This document shows, piece after piece, positions 45,688-54,771 of a stretch of 64,000 nucleotides of DNA. Made by a program: the position numbers and the translations under genes. Within the stretch, counting starts at the first letter, position 1, and each line of letters starts with the position of its first letter. The DNA is from Nitrobacteraceae bacterium AZCC 2146 (GTDB taxonomy: Bacteria; Pseudomonadota; Alphaproteobacteria; Rhizobiales; Xanthobacteraceae), in the NCBI GenBank assembly GCA_036924855.1, contig JBAGRP010000001.1, positions 868,001 through 932,000 of the forward strand, read 5' to 3'. The notes under the pieces are model-generated. The model was not told the DNA's origin and did no database searches. It worked only from the letters and a program-made list of their open reading frames with translations.

Positions 45688-47256
45688 TCAGGCCGACGCT
45701 GTCGGCTCGATGTAGCGCGGGAATACGCCGGTCGGCGCCGGCAGCGCGGTGCCCGGCTTGATGCGGGTGGCGCCGCCGAGGGCGGCGAAGTCGCGCTCGT
45801 CCGCGGGAATACCGAGCACATCGAGCAGCTTTGCGGCCGAGTCCGGCATCGCCGGCTGCGCCAGAATAGCGACCTGACGAACCACCTCCGCGGTCACATA
45901 TAGCACCGTGCGCTGGCGCTGCGGATCGGTCTTGGCCAGCGCCCATGGCGCCTCGCCCGCGAAGTAACGGTTGGCTTCGGCGACCACGGCCCACACAGCA
46001 TTCAGCGCCTGATGGATCTGCTGCGTGCTCATCGCGGTCCGCGCCAGCTCGATCATGCCGTCGGCCTGCGCCAGGATCGCCTTGTCGTTGTCGGTGAAGT
46101 CGCCGGGCTCTGGCAACACGCCGCCATACTGCTTGGCGATCATCGACAGCGAGCGCTGCGCCAGATTGCCGAGATCGTTGGCGAGATCGGCATTGGTCCG
46201 GTTGACGATGGCCTCGTGGTTGTAGCTGCCGTCCTGGCCGAACGGCACTTCGCGCAGCAGGAAGTAGCGCACCTGATCGACGCCGTACTGGGTGGCGAGA
46301 TTGAAGGGATCGACGACGTTGCCGACCGACTTCGACATCTTCTCGCCCTTGTTGAACAGGAAGCCGTGGGCAAAGACGCGCTTTGGCAAGGGAATGCCGG
46401 CCGACATCAGGAACGCCGGCCAGTACACCGCATGAAAGCGGATGATGTCCTTGCCGATGATATGGGCGTCGGCGGGCCAGTAGCGCCAGTTCTCCGCGCT
46501 CTCGTCGGGAAAGCCGACGCCGGTGATGTAGTTGGTCAGCGCATCGACCCACACATACATCACGTGCTCGGGATCGTTGGGTACCTTGACGCCCCAGTCG
46601 AAGGTGGTGCGCGAGATCGAGAGGTCCTTCAGTCCGCCTTTGACGAAGCTGACGACCTCGTTCTTGCGCGAATCCGGCCCGATGAAATCCGGCTGGTCGG
46701 CATAGAGCTTCAGCAGTCTGTCCTGATAGGCGGCGAGCTTGAAGAAGTAGCTCTTCTCCTCGACCCACTCCACCGGCGTGCCCTGCGGGCCGCGCCGCAC
46801 CTTGTCCTCGCCGACGACGGTCTCGTCTTCGGCGTAGTAGGCTTCGTCGCGCACCGAGTACCAGCCGGCATAGCTGTCGAGATAAATGTCGCCATTGTCG
46901 GCCATGCGCTGCCAGATCGCCTGGCTGGAGCGATGATGTTCGGCTTCGGAGGTGCGGATGAAGCGGTCGAACGAGATGTTCAGGACGCGGTCCATCTCCT
47001 TGAACTGCGCCGCGTTGCGCGTCGCATAGTCCATCGGCGAGACGTTTTCGCGCGCTGCGGTCTGCATCATCTTGATGCCGTGCTCGTCGGTCCCGGTGAG
47101 GAAGAACACGTCCTTGCCGTCGAGCCGCTGAAACCGCGCCAGGGCGTCGGTGGCAATCGCCTCATAGGCGTGGCCGATATGCGGCACGCCGTTGGGGTAG
47201 GCGATCGCGGTCGTGATGTAATAGGACCCGCGGGACAAATTCTTTGCATTCGCCAT
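45688..47256 (-). CDS. metG: Methionine--tRNA ligase
   Basis: This class I enzyme charges initiator and elongator tRNA-Met. The 522-residue form has the HIGH motif [18 protein letters not shown] (~residues 19-36), [13 protein letters not shown], and KMSKS in [16 protein letters not shown] (~residue 311). The four-cysteine zinc knuckle and the C-terminal tRNA-binding domain of longer MetRS types are absent, as is usual for alphaproteobacterial MetRS of this length. It sits in the middle of the minus-strand unit, 56 nt from holB. Confidence 0.96.
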   Translation of the reverse strand: MANAKNLSRGSYYITTAIAYPNGVPHIGHAYEAIATDALARFQRLDGKDVFFLTGTDEHGIKMMQTAARENVSPMDYATRNAAQFKEMDRVLNISFDRFIRTSEAEHHRSSQAIWQRMADNGDIYLDSYAGWYSVRDEAYYAEDETVVGEDKVRRGPQGTPVEWVEEKSYFFKLAAYQDRLLKLYADQPDFIGPDSRKNEVVSFVKGGLKDLSISRTTFDWGVKVPNDPEHVMYVWVDALTNYITGVGFPDESAENWRYWPADAHIIGKDIIRFHAVYWPAFLMSAGIPLPKRVFAHGFLFNKGEKMSKSVGNVVDPFNLATQYGVDQVRYFLLREVPFGQDGSYNHEAIVNRTNADLANDLGNLAQRSLSMIAKQYGGVLPEPGDFTDNDKAILAQADGMIELARTAMSTQQIHQALNAVWAVVAEANRYFAGEAPWALAKTDPQRQRTVLYVTAEVVRQVAILAQPAMPDSAAKLLDVLGIPADERDFAALGGATRIKPGTALPAPTGVFPRYIEPTASA

Positions 47257-47312
47257 AGCTGCGAAAGCCTTTCATCGCATTTCAAGACAACGCCGGGGCG
47301 GCACGGCTGACG

Positions 47313-48359
47313 TCAGCGCGTCGCTTCCGCGAGAAGCCCGAATACGGAGAAAACCAGCGGTTTTCGCTCGAGATTGTAGGATTCGGTCTCGCGCGCGGCA
47401 CGGTTGATCTTTTCCCATACCTCCGCCAGCCGCGCAAGGCGCGGCAGATTGGCGTTGGCATGGGCATCGTCGGCCCGCATTCGCTCGCCGATCCAGCGAT
47501 CGACGCTGTCGACGAAAGCGCCGAGCGCGACACGGTCGCTGCCGCCCAGTGCGTCCCCCAGCGCGTGCAGCTCGCGCGGATCGACATGCGGCAGGGTGTT
47601 GAGGAGGGCCGCGGTGCGCTGATGCAACTTGAGCGCGCCGCCGCCCAGCAGGTTCAGGGCGCGCGACACGCTGCCTTCGGAGGCCTGCGCCGCCTCTTCC
47701 AGCACGGGATCGTTCTCCGACACCTGCACAGCCTGCGCCGCGGCATGGATCACGTCGTCGATCCCCAGCGGACGCAGCGGCAGCTTGCGGCAGCGCGACT
47801 GGATGGTCGGCAGCAGACGCGCCGGCGCGTTCGTGACCAGCAGGAACAGCGAGCGCTGCGGCGGCTCCTCAAGCACCTTGAGCAGCGCATTCGCAGCATT
47901 GGCGTTCAACTCGTCGACGGTATCGACGATGCACACCCGCCAGCCATCGACCGCCGCGGTCGAGCCGAAGAACGAGATGGTCTCGCGGGTCTCGTCCACG
48001 GTGATGACGGTGCGCATCACGCCCTTGTCGTTGAGCGACCGTTCCAGCGTCAGCAGCCCGCCATGCGCGCCGGCGGCGACGTGGCGCGCGACCGGGTGCG
48101 AGGGATCGATGTCGAGGGTTTCCGCGGATTGCACCTGCGCCGAAAGCGGATCGCGGTGCGCCAGCACGAAGCGCGCCATCCGGTAGGCCAAGGTCGCCTT
48201 GCCGATGCCCTGCGCGCCGCCGATCAGCCAGGCGTGCGGAATCCGCCCGCCGCGATAGGCGTTGAGCAGCGTCTGTTCGGCTTCGTGATGCCCGAACAAC
48301 GTCATGGTCTCGCGCGGGTGCGGCGCCGCGATCTGTGGTTCGGAGGTGCGGGCGCTCAT
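47313..48359 (-). CDS. holB: DNA polymerase III subunit delta'
   Basis: This is the stator subunit of the clamp loader. The 348 residues form an AAA+ fold with a degenerate P-loop WLIGGAQGIGKATLAYR (~residues 39-55), NALLKVLEEPPQRSLFLLVT and the sensor-type SRC motif (QSRCRKLPLRPL, ~196). The zinc-binding cysteines of E. coli HolB are not evident. The start overlaps the tmk stop by ATGA, so the two are translationally coupled. Confidence 0.93.
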   Translation of the reverse strand: MSARTSEPQIAAPHPRETMTLFGHHEAEQTLLNAYRGGRIPHAWLIGGAQGIGKATLAYRMARFVLAHRDPLSAQVQSAETLDIDPSHPVARHVAAGAHGGLLTLERSLNDKGVMRTVITVDETRETISFFGSTAAVDGWRVCIVDTVDELNANAANALLKVLEEPPQRSLFLLVTNAPARLLPTIQSRCRKLPLRPLGIDDVIHAAAQAVQVSENDPVLEEAAQASEGSVSRALNLLGGGALKLHQRTAALLNTLPHVDPRELHALGDALGGSDRVALGAFVDSVDRWIGERMRADDAHANANLPRLARLAEVWEKINRAARETESYNLERKPLVFSVFGLLAEATR

Positions 48360-49057
48360 GCGGATGCGGTCTCGTTGCGGGCTGGGGTGGCCGACAGCAG
48401 CCGATCGCTCACCGCGCTCCAGATCTGGCCCGCGACGGTTGCAGCATCGGCATTGGCGTCGATCAGCACGCAGCGCTGCGGTTCGCCCTGGGCGATCTGC
48501 CGGAAGGCCTCGCGGAGCTGACGGTGAAACTGGACGTCTTCGGCCTCGAACCGGTCCGGCGTGCCGGTGCCGCGGCGCGCGGCCGCGCGCGACATGCCGA
48601 TCTCCACGGGGACATCGAGGATCACGGTGAGATCCGGCTTGAGACGGCCGATGGTGACGCGCTCCATCGCGTTGAGAACGCCGGGCGCCACCTGCCCCAG
48701 CCGGCCCTGATAGGCGCGCGTCGAATCCGAAAAGCGATCACACAGCACCCAGATGCCCTGCTCCAGCGCCGGCTGAATGACCGCATGGACGTGATCGTCG
48801 CGTGCCGCTGCGAACAGCAGCGTCTCCGCCTCCGGCCCCAGCAGCTTGCCCATGCCGGACAGCACGACATGACGAATGATCTCGGCACCCGGCGACCCGC
48901 CGGGCTCGCGGGTGACGATGGCGCGCAGCCCTTCCGCATCGAGGCGGTCGGCCAGCCTCTTGATGTGCGTCGACTTGCCCGCGCCCTCGCCGCCCTCGAA
49001 GGTGATGAAGCGCCCGCGGTCCGGGGCGCTGATGGCGGTATTCTCGGCCATGATCAA
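48356..49057 (-). CDS. tmk: Thymidylate kinase
   Basis: The enzyme phosphorylates dTMP to dTDP. In 233 residues it shows the P-loop ITFEGGEGAGKSTHIKRL (~residues 18-35), TREPGGSPGAEIIR, and the DRF motif CDRFSDSTRAYQG (~105-117), with the lid Arg residues in SRAAARRG. The start at 49057 overlaps the dacC stop (ATGA). An ATG two codons later is equally possible. Confidence 0.96.
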   Translation of the reverse strand: MIMAENTAISAPDRGRFITFEGGEGAGKSTHIKRLADRLDAEGLRAIVTREPGGSPGAEIIRHVVLSGMGKLLGPEAETLLFAAARDDHVHAVIQPALEQGIWVLCDRFSDSTRAYQGRLGQVAPGVLNAMERVTIGRLKPDLTVILDVPVEIGMSRAAARRGTGTPDRFEAEDVQFHRQLREAFRQIAQGEPQRCVLIDANADAATVAGQIWSAVSDRLLSATPARNETASA

Positions 49058-50316
49058 AGCTTCTCGGCGCCGGCGCGGAACAGCCCGACCACGAGTTCAC
49101 TGGCACCATCGATCGCCCGTCGCATGGTCGATCCCGTGCCGACGGCTTCCGCCGCATAGACCGGCGCCTCGACGGCGACGTTGGCGCCACGCCAGACCCG
49201 GACGATGCCGACCGGCTGTCCGGCTTCAATGGGTGCACGTACCGGACCACTATAGACGACACGCGCGATCAGCTTGTCGGTGCCGTTCTTCTGCACCATC
49301 ACCTTGATCGGCTCCTTGCCGGCAAGCGCAACCGAGCGGCTTTCGCCGCCGAACACCTTTGCGAAGCCGACCGGCTGCTGTGCCGCGAACAACGTCCGCG
49401 CCTCGAAACTGCGAAAACCCCATTCCAGCAGTTTCTTCGCTTCGGTGACGCGATCGTCGGGGTCATCGACACCGTTGACCACCACGATCAGCCGCATGCC
49501 GTTCTGCACGGCGGAGCCGACCATGCCGTAACCGCCCTCCTTGGTGAAGCCGGTGATCCCGCCATCCGCGCCCTCCAGCACGTTCAGCAGCGGATTGCGG
49601 TTCTGCTGGCGAATCTTGTTCCAGGTGAATTCGCGCTCCGCGAACAGCTTGTAGAAATCCGGATAGGCCTGGATGATGCGGCGGGTCAGCTTGCCGAGTT
49701 CGCGGACCGACATCTTGTTGTCGGGATCTGGCAGACCGTTCGAATTGGCGAAAGTGGATTTCGGCAGGCCCAGTTCACGGGCTCGCTTGGTCATGACCTC
49801 CGCGAAGGCCTTTTCGCTGCCGGCGATTCCTTCCGCCAGAATCATGCAGGAATCATTGCCGCTCTGGATGATGGCGCCACGCAGCAAATCGGCGACGGGA
49901 ACGCGGCTGTTCAGGGCAGCAAACATCGTCGCTCCGCCCGCCGGCGCGCCGCCCTTGCGCCAGGAATTTTCGCTGACGCGGTACTCGTCGGTGAGCTTGA
50001 TGTCGCCGCGCTGGACGGCATTGAACACGATTTCGGCGGTCATCAGCTTCATCATGCTGGACGGCGCGCGCAATTCGTCGGCGTTCTTCTCGAACAGCAC
50101 GCTGCCGCTGCCGGCCTCGATCAGGATCGCGGTCGGCGCATCGGTGTCGTAGCCGTCGTCGGCCTTCTTGGCGCCTTGCACGCTGTTGTTGGCGGCATAC
50201 GCAAACCCGCTCAGCGCCATGCCGGCCACGACGACAACGGCCAGCAGAGTGCGCCAGCGCAACGCTGCTTTCATAACCGGTCGGTCAAACGCAATGAAAA
50301 TCGGTGCCATGAGCAT
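49054..50316 (-). CDS. dacC: D-alanyl-D-alanine carboxypeptidase (PBP5/DacC family)
   Basis: This exported enzyme trims the terminal D-Ala of peptidoglycan pentapeptides. The 420 residues have a signal peptide (RTLLAVVVVAGMALSGFAYAA), the nucleophile motif SSMMK (~86-90), and SGN (~152). The third motif, normally KTG, reads GADGGITGFTKEGG, with Ile at the Lys position, which is unusual. A PBP5 C-terminal domain follows (~305-400), and the final LFRAGAEKL may act as amphipathic anchor. Starts at 50316, 50310 and 50274 are all possible; AGGA favours the first two. Confidence 0.9.
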   Translation of the reverse strand: MLMAPIFIAFDRPVMKAALRWRTLLAVVVVAGMALSGFAYAANNSVQGAKKADDGYDTDAPTAILIEAGSGSVLFEKNADELRAPSSMMKLMTAEIVFNAVQRGDIKLTDEYRVSENSWRKGGAPAGGATMFAALNSRVPVADLLRGAIIQSGNDSCMILAEGIAGSEKAFAEVMTKRARELGLPKSTFANSNGLPDPDNKMSVRELGKLTRRIIQAYPDFYKLFAEREFTWNKIRQQNRNPLLNVLEGADGGITGFTKEGGYGMVGSAVQNGMRLIVVVNGVDDPDDRVTEAKKLLEWGFRSFEARTLFAAQQPVGFAKVFGGESRSVALAGKEPIKVMVQKNGTDKLIARVVYSGPVRAPIEAGQPVGIVRVWRGANVAVEAPVYAAEAVGTGSTMRRAIDGASELVVGLFRAGAEKL

Positions 50317-50366
50317 GGTGTCCTGCGCGCCGTTCTAACAGGGGAACGGGGCTCAAACAACGATGC

Positions 50367-51314
50367 TCAGTACAGCCCGCGGCCGGACAGGATTTCGCGG
50401 GCCTCATCGACCGGTGCATAGCCTGCGACGGGCGGCTCGCGCGGCGGTGCGTAATTGCTGTCGTTCTCATACGATACCGCGCGGCGATTTTCGACCATGC
50501 GGGTACCGGAACGAACACGGCCGGACGCCGACAGTTCCGATGTCGCGTTGATGGAGGCGACGTCGGCCGACGTGTTGCCGAGTGTATAGGGCCGCCCCTC
50601 CGGCAGCGGGACATCGCCGCGGGCGATGCGGCCCGGTGCCGCCATTTCCGGAACGAAAGAACGCGCGGAGGCAACCCGCACCATCGATGGCGAGGGCGCC
50701 GGTTCGCCGGTGCGCAGTGTGGCGACCAGCTGGCGGTCGTCGGAGCCTTCCAGCGGCGCGCGCGCGACGTATTCGACCCGAACCTTGGCGATGCCATTGC
50801 CCTTGAAATCCAGCAGCTCGGCGGCGCGGTTCGAGACGTCGATCAGGCGGTTACCGTGATACGGGCCGCGGTCGTTGACGCGGACGATCAGCGACTTGCC
50901 GTTGCCGAGATTGGTGACGCGGGCGTAGCTCGGGATCGGGAGCGTGGGATGCGCCGCAGTCAGCGAGGCCATGTCGAACACTTCGCCATTGGCGGTCAGT
51001 CGGCCGTGGAAATCGTCGCCATACCAAGAGGCCAGGCCTTCCTGGCGATAATTGACGTCCTCTTCCGGCACATACACCTTGCCGCCGACCGTATAGGGCT
51101 TGCCGACGCGGTAAGTGCCGCCGCCCTTCGGCACGGGCTCGCCCATGGCGACGACGCGGGGGCTGCTGGAGACGCCGTATTTCGGATCGACGCGGCTGAA
51201 CTTCCCGGAGGATGCGCAGTTTGCCAGCGCAAGGCACGTGCCTAGGGCCGCAGCCGCTCGCGCCGCACGGCCAAGCCGATATGAGCCTCGAATCCCCATA
51301 CGCCCCAATACCAT
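50367..51314 (-). CDS. rlpA: Septal ring lytic transglycosylase RlpA-like lipoprotein
   Basis: This is an outer-membrane lipoprotein with a double-psi beta-barrel that cleaves glycan strands at division sites. The 315 residues start with a lipoprotein signal ending in lipobox LANC-ASSG (~Cys 28). The catalytic barrel has GLASWYGDDFHGRLTANGE and RVNDRGPYHGNRLIDVS (~110-185), with the active Glu and Asp present. A SPOR domain is not apparent in the C-terminal 120 residues, which look disordered. The ATG at 51314 was chosen to keep a short signal peptide; longer upstream reading is unlikely. Confidence 0.88.
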   Translation of the reverse strand: MVLGRMGIRGSYRLGRAARAAAALGTCLALANCASSGKFSRVDPKYGVSSSPRVVAMGEPVPKGGGTYRVGKPYTVGGKVYVPEEDVNYRQEGLASWYGDDFHGRLTANGEVFDMASLTAAHPTLPIPSYARVTNLGNGKSLIVRVNDRGPYHGNRLIDVSNRAAELLDFKGNGIAKVRVEYVARAPLEGSDDRQLVATLRTGEPAPSPSMVRVASARSFVPEMAAPGRIARGDVPLPEGRPYTLGNTSADVASINATSELSASGRVRSGTRMVENRRAVSYENDSNYAPPREPPVAGYAPVDEAREILSGRGLY

Positions 51315-51520
51315 TCCAGCGGCCGTCTGCCCATCTCGAGGCACCCCACGGCCGGTAAATTCCCGATACGGCCCACATCCGCACCAAGAGATGAACATAT
51401 CGCAGCGCGAACGCGGCGGAAATGGGGTGAGCCGCGACGTGGTAAATGGATCGTTGCCTGGGGCCGCGCCTCGTCCCGGCCGGATTTTGCGTCGCGAGCA
51501 CACCAGACCGGAACTAAGTA

Positions 51521-53059
51521 GTCGTACGTGAAGAATCCCTCGGCTCTCGGATTTAGGCGTATTTGATCGGGCCGATGACGCGGCAGAGCATCTGCATCAG
51601 GACCCGCAAAAGTTGTTCGAACCAGCGCAGCAGCAGGTGGAAGTTGAAGCCGGCGGCGGCAAGGACGGGGTTGATTCGGTCGCCGGCGCGGCCCTTGAGG
51701 TGGTTGCGGCCCATGCGGTGTTCGGCCTTGAGGTGACCGATCACCGGCTCGACCGCGGCGCGGCGCTTCATCTCGCGGCGGATGGTCTTGGTGACGCGGC
51801 GGACCTGGCCGGAGATCCAGACCCTGAAGCGGTTCGGATAGCTGTGGCCGCGATAGCCTTTGTCGACATGGATGCGCTGGACGTCGACGCCGGTCAGCTT
51901 CTGCAGATCGGCGATGACCGGCCCCAGCGTGTGGCCGTCATACGGATTGCCGTGCAGCGCCTTGGCGTGCAGCACGAACTGGCCGCCTTTGGGCGCGGTG
52001 ACCGGGGTGACCACGGAGACCTTGCAGCCGAACTCATAGGGTGCGCGCGCCTTGCCCTTGCCGATGCATTCGACTTCCGGGGCGTGCAGCGAATAGACCT
52101 TTGGGCCGCGCTGACGGTGATCCTGCTGCCGCACGCGGCTGGCGAGATCGAGCAGCGGCGCGAAGCGATCCTCCAGCACGGCGTTGCCTTCGACCTTGCG
52201 GCGGATGTCGCGAATGATGCGGCCGAGCCGGGTGCGCAGGAATTTGAGCGCGCGGCGGGCGCGCTTGAACTGATGGGCATGGGTGTAACGCCCGACCATG
52301 ATCGCCGCGCGCTTGGCGAGGCGCCGATAGCTCTGACGCAGGCTGACGCCCTCGCGTTTGGCAAGATCGACCAGCTTCTCGATCGCACGATGGTTGAGCC
52401 GGGCGTCGGCGGGATGCGCAACCGCCTTCTCCTGCACGGTGGTGTCGACGACCACCCGTTCCAGATCCCTGGTTTGCAGCGCGCCGCTGCGGTGCGCCAC
52501 CGCAAGGCTCTCTTGCAGCAGCGCCGTAAGTTGCTCCTCGCCCAGCCGCTGGCGCCAGCGCGTCAGCGAGGAGCGGTCGAATGGCAGATCGTGCCGGAAC
52601 ACGGCCTCGCCGCAGAAGAACTGGAAATACGGGTTCTCCACCCAGCGCGCGCACAGCACCTCGTCGGACAGGTTGTGCATGTGCTTGAGGATCAAAAGCC
52701 CGGCGATCAACCGCGTCGGCAACGGCGGCTGGCCCGGCCCGGACCGGCACACCCCGCCAAAGCGCGTGCCGACAAACTCCCAATCGACCTCCGCGGCCAG
52801 CCGCACCAGCGGGTGCCCGAGGTCGATGATCACATCCAGCGCCGGCCGGAACAGATCCACCTGACGATCGTCGCGCGGCTTGCTCATCGATCCCTCCCGA
52901 CAGCCGAACACTGCCCGAAGGAATCACGAAACGCTCAGATTGAGAATCCCAAAACGCAGGAAAACCGCGGCACGACCGCCGCTTTCTTGCAAAATTGAAT
53001 ACTTGGTCAAAGCAGGTCAGGCCCGATTATCAACCGCTTCTGCATTCTTCACGGGCGAC
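51521..53059 (-). mobile_element. IS5/IS1182-type insertion sequence with defined ends
   Basis: The ends are inverted repeats: GTCGTACGTGAAGAATCC at the left and, reading inward from the right, GTCGCCCGTGAAGAATGC (15 of 18 match). TAAGTA flanks both sides (51515-51520 and 53060-53065), giving a 6-bp target duplication. Removing the element rejoins the rlpA upstream region with the flp leader. It has one transposase gene. Confidence 0.75.
51553..52887 (-). CDS. IS5/IS1182-family transposase
   Basis: The transposase has 444 residues from ATG 52887. The N-terminal domain is the DUF772-type (PTRLIAGLLILKHMHNLSDE). The catalytic core has VVVDTTVQEKAVAHP (first Asp, ~residue 145), HVDKGYRGH (second Asp, ~340) and VEPVIGHLKAEHRMGRNHLKG (Glu, ~380). 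A helical insertion of ~100 residues separates the first two. No frameshift is seen, so it could be active. Confidence 0.88.
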   Translation of the reverse strand: MSKPRDDRQVDLFRPALDVIIDLGHPLVRLAAEVDWEFVGTRFGGVCRSGPGQPPLPTRLIAGLLILKHMHNLSDEVLCARWVENPYFQFFCGEAVFRHDLPFDRSSLTRWRQRLGEEQLTALLQESLAVAHRSGALQTRDLERVVVDTTVQEKAVAHPADARLNHRAIEKLVDLAKREGVSLRQSYRRLAKRAAIMVGRYTHAHQFKRARRALKFLRTRLGRIIRDIRRKVEGNAVLEDRFAPLLDLASRVRQQDHRQRGPKVYSLHAPEVECIGKGKARAPYEFGCKVSVVTPVTAPKGGQFVLHAKALHGNPYDGHTLGPVIADLQKLTGVDVQRIHVDKGYRGHSYPNRFRVWISGQVRRVTKTIRREMKRRAAVEPVIGHLKAEHRMGRNHLKGRAGDRINPVLAAAGFNFHLLLRWFEQLLRVLMQMLCRVIGPIKYA

Positions 53060-53148
53060 TAAGTACCTTTAATATAAGCCATTTTGCCGCGGGCCTCGAA
53101 TCTGCATCTTTACAGATGCTTTACGTCGGGCAGCTAGGTTCGCCCATT

Positions 53149-53313
53149 ATGAAAAACCTGATTCGAAATTTCATCACCGACGAATCCGGCGCCACGGCCA
53201 TCGAATATGGACTGATTGCGGCCGGGATTTCGCTTGTGATTATCGCCGCCGTGAACGGCCTTGGCGGCTCACTCAAAGGCAAGTTCGGCTCGCTCAATAC
53301 GTCGCTGAAGTGA
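53149..53313 (+). CDS. Flp/Fap-type pilin
   Basis: The 54-residue type IVb pilin subunit has a short leader, then the conserved GATAIEYGLIAAGISLVIIA hydrophobic helix with Glu at position 5 after the likely prepilin cleavage before ATAIEY. It forms the Tad pilus together with export genes, none of which are in the window. ATG 53149 fits the leader length. The IS5-like element ends 89 nt upstream and may have displaced regulatory sequence. Confidence 0.9.
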   Translation: MKNLIRNFITDESGATAIEYGLIAAGISLVIIAAVNGLGGSLKGKFGSLNTSLK

Positions 53314-53495
53314 CGGTTGGCGAAACGCAAATCGTTCCCCGCGTCAGAGATGGTGCGGGGAGCTTTCAGCTTCTGTCTTGATATCTAGCCCTGCGCGATC
53401 AATCCGCATCGGTTGAACCCGGAGCTTCGCCCGGCCCTGTCCCGTGGTTGCGCCTTGTTGCCGTCCTCGATGGGATATGGGATGCCGCGGCAAGG

Positions 53496-53612
53496 CTACT
53501 CGGGCCGAATGTACGGGCCATAAAGCACGTCCTGGCGCCAGCGATAGAGTTGCGCCAGAAAGCCGACGAAACCCGCGATCGCGACCAGCAACACCATCGT
53601 TTCGATCACCAT
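53496..53612 (-). CDS. Small single-pass membrane protein (38 residues)
   Basis: This is a short frame opposite the flp gene. The ribosome site GGGGGA precedes ATG 53612 by 4-5 nt. The product is a hydrophobic helix (VIETMVLLVAIAGFVGFLAQ) followed by YRWRQDVLYGPY and IRPE. The positive residues after the helix place that end in the cytoplasm. I do not recognise a family. The good ribosome site and clean single-pass design support it as real. Confidence 0.55.
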   Translation of the reverse strand: MVIETMVLLVAIAGFVGFLAQLYRWRQDVLYGPYIRPE

Positions 53613-53770
53613 GACGTCCCCCACACTCAATGGTGCATGTCATAGACCTCGAATTTTAAAATCCCGGCCGTGAAATCGCTTGGATTTGAACACAGCTGCT
53701 ACCGCGGATTAACCTTGCCAAACCGGCGAAATCTGCTTTTTTGCCGGACGCAGTTCAAGCGAAGCCGGCC

Positions 53771-54052
53771 ATGCGACTGATATCAGCACAAACCGACGCC
53801 GCCGGTCCAAATGCGGAGAAACGGATGGATGTTTCGAGGATGGATTGCGGCGGCATCACCGCCGCCGGCGAATATGAATTCCGGGATGGCCATCTGATCG
53901 TCACGCCGCATCAGATCGCGATCTGGACGGCGCATCCTCCGGCGATTTTCACCGCGGTGGAATCGCGCCTGAGCCGCGGACTGAGGCTCTACGTGCTGGC
54001 CCACTGGCGATTGCCGGCATCACGCCAGGGCCAGCAAGAGGACGTCCGCTAG
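53771..54052 (+). CDS. Hypothetical protein (93 residues)
   Basis: The product is of unknown function. The C-terminal 60 residues look folded (GGITAAGEYEFRDGHLIVTP, HQIAIWTAHPP, LRLYVLAHWRLP). The start is uncertain among ATG 53771, 53825 and 53840. There is no signal peptide or recognised motif. It lies between the flp region and other small genes on the same strand. Confidence 0.4.
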   Translation: MRLISAQTDAAGPNAEKRMDVSRMDCGGITAAGEYEFRDGHLIVTPHQIAIWTAHPPAIFTAVESRLSRGLRLYVLAHWRLPASRQGQQEDVR

Positions 54053-54182
54053 CGATGCGCAGATATTGCGCGCGCAAGATGGTAAAATTAAAATTACCTC
54101 GTAGCCCGGCAGGTAAGGTTGATCAGTTAGGTTAAATTAGTAATCGCGTTGACGGATACCGCCGCTTTGCTCAATTGCAACC

Positions 54183-54425
54183 ATGTGCGACGATGACGAC
54201 CGTTATGAAATGGATTGCGCCGGCAACCGGGTGTTGATCGGGCTGTCGGCCGAGGAGACTCTCGAGTTCATCCGGCTCGATGAGGCGATCAGCGACAGCA
54301 GACCGTTGCCCGGCGTTTCCCACGACAAATGGATGCGGACGGAGGATCGGCGCTGGCTCGAGCTCTACGAGAAACACGAAACCGCGAGGCGGCCGTTCCT
54401 CACGGGCAGCAAGACCAGGCATTAG
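54183..54425 (+). CDS. Hypothetical small acidic protein (80 residues)
   Basis: The product is rich in Asp, Glu and Arg, opening MCDDDDRYEMDC, with helix LSAEETLEFIRLDEAI and a C-terminal WLELYEKHETARRPF. It has two Cys near the N-terminus and no membrane segment. It is probably cytoplasmic. I do not recognise the family. Codon usage matches neighbours. Confidence 0.5.
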   Translation: MCDDDDRYEMDCAGNRVLIGLSAEETLEFIRLDEAISDSRPLPGVSHDKWMRTEDRRWLELYEKHETARRPFLTGSKTRH

Positions 54426-54514
54426 CAGGTCTGAAGATCGCACCGATTTGTCTCGCTATCCTGCCGTGTCGCGCGCATCACTGCGCTTCCGATCCAAAGG
54501 CGTCAGGACAGATC

Positions 54515-54700
54515 ATGAGCGAACGGGTTGAGACGCTGAACAGGGCGCGCGAGCGCATGGTCGAGGAACGCGATGCCTTCGCCAAAGTGCTGGCGGCACC
54601 GTTCGACCGCGACAAGGCCGAACGCGCCCGCAACCGGTTCATCGAGATCCAGACGCTGATCGACGCGATTGATCGCGCCATCGCCGGCGACAAGGGCTGA
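54515..54700 (+). CDS. Hypothetical small coiled-coil protein (61 residues)
   Basis: The product is almost wholly helical with heptad-like spacing (VETLNRARERMVEERDAFAK, then RNRFIEIQTLIDAIDRAI), suggesting a dimeric coiled coil. AGGACAG precedes ATG 54515. An in-frame reading from 54329 overlaps the previous gene and is not needed. Function is unknown. Confidence 0.5.
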   Translation: MSERVETLNRARERMVEERDAFAKVLAAPFDRDKAERARNRFIEIQTLIDAIDRAIAGDKG

Positions 54701-54734
54701 GCACCCTGTCCGGGTTACGCCGGTAACCGGGCAC

Positions 54735-54770
54735 AAATAAAAGCCGCGCCAACCCGAAGGTTGACGCGGC
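54735..54770 (-). terminator. Terminator of the tmRNA gene
   Basis: On the minus strand a GCCGCGTCAACC/GGTTGGCGCGGC stem (with one mismatched pair and a CTTC-type loop) is followed by TTTTATTT. It lies directly after the tmRNA coding piece and is a strong intrinsic terminator. Confidence 0.8.
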
Positions 54771-54771
54771 C

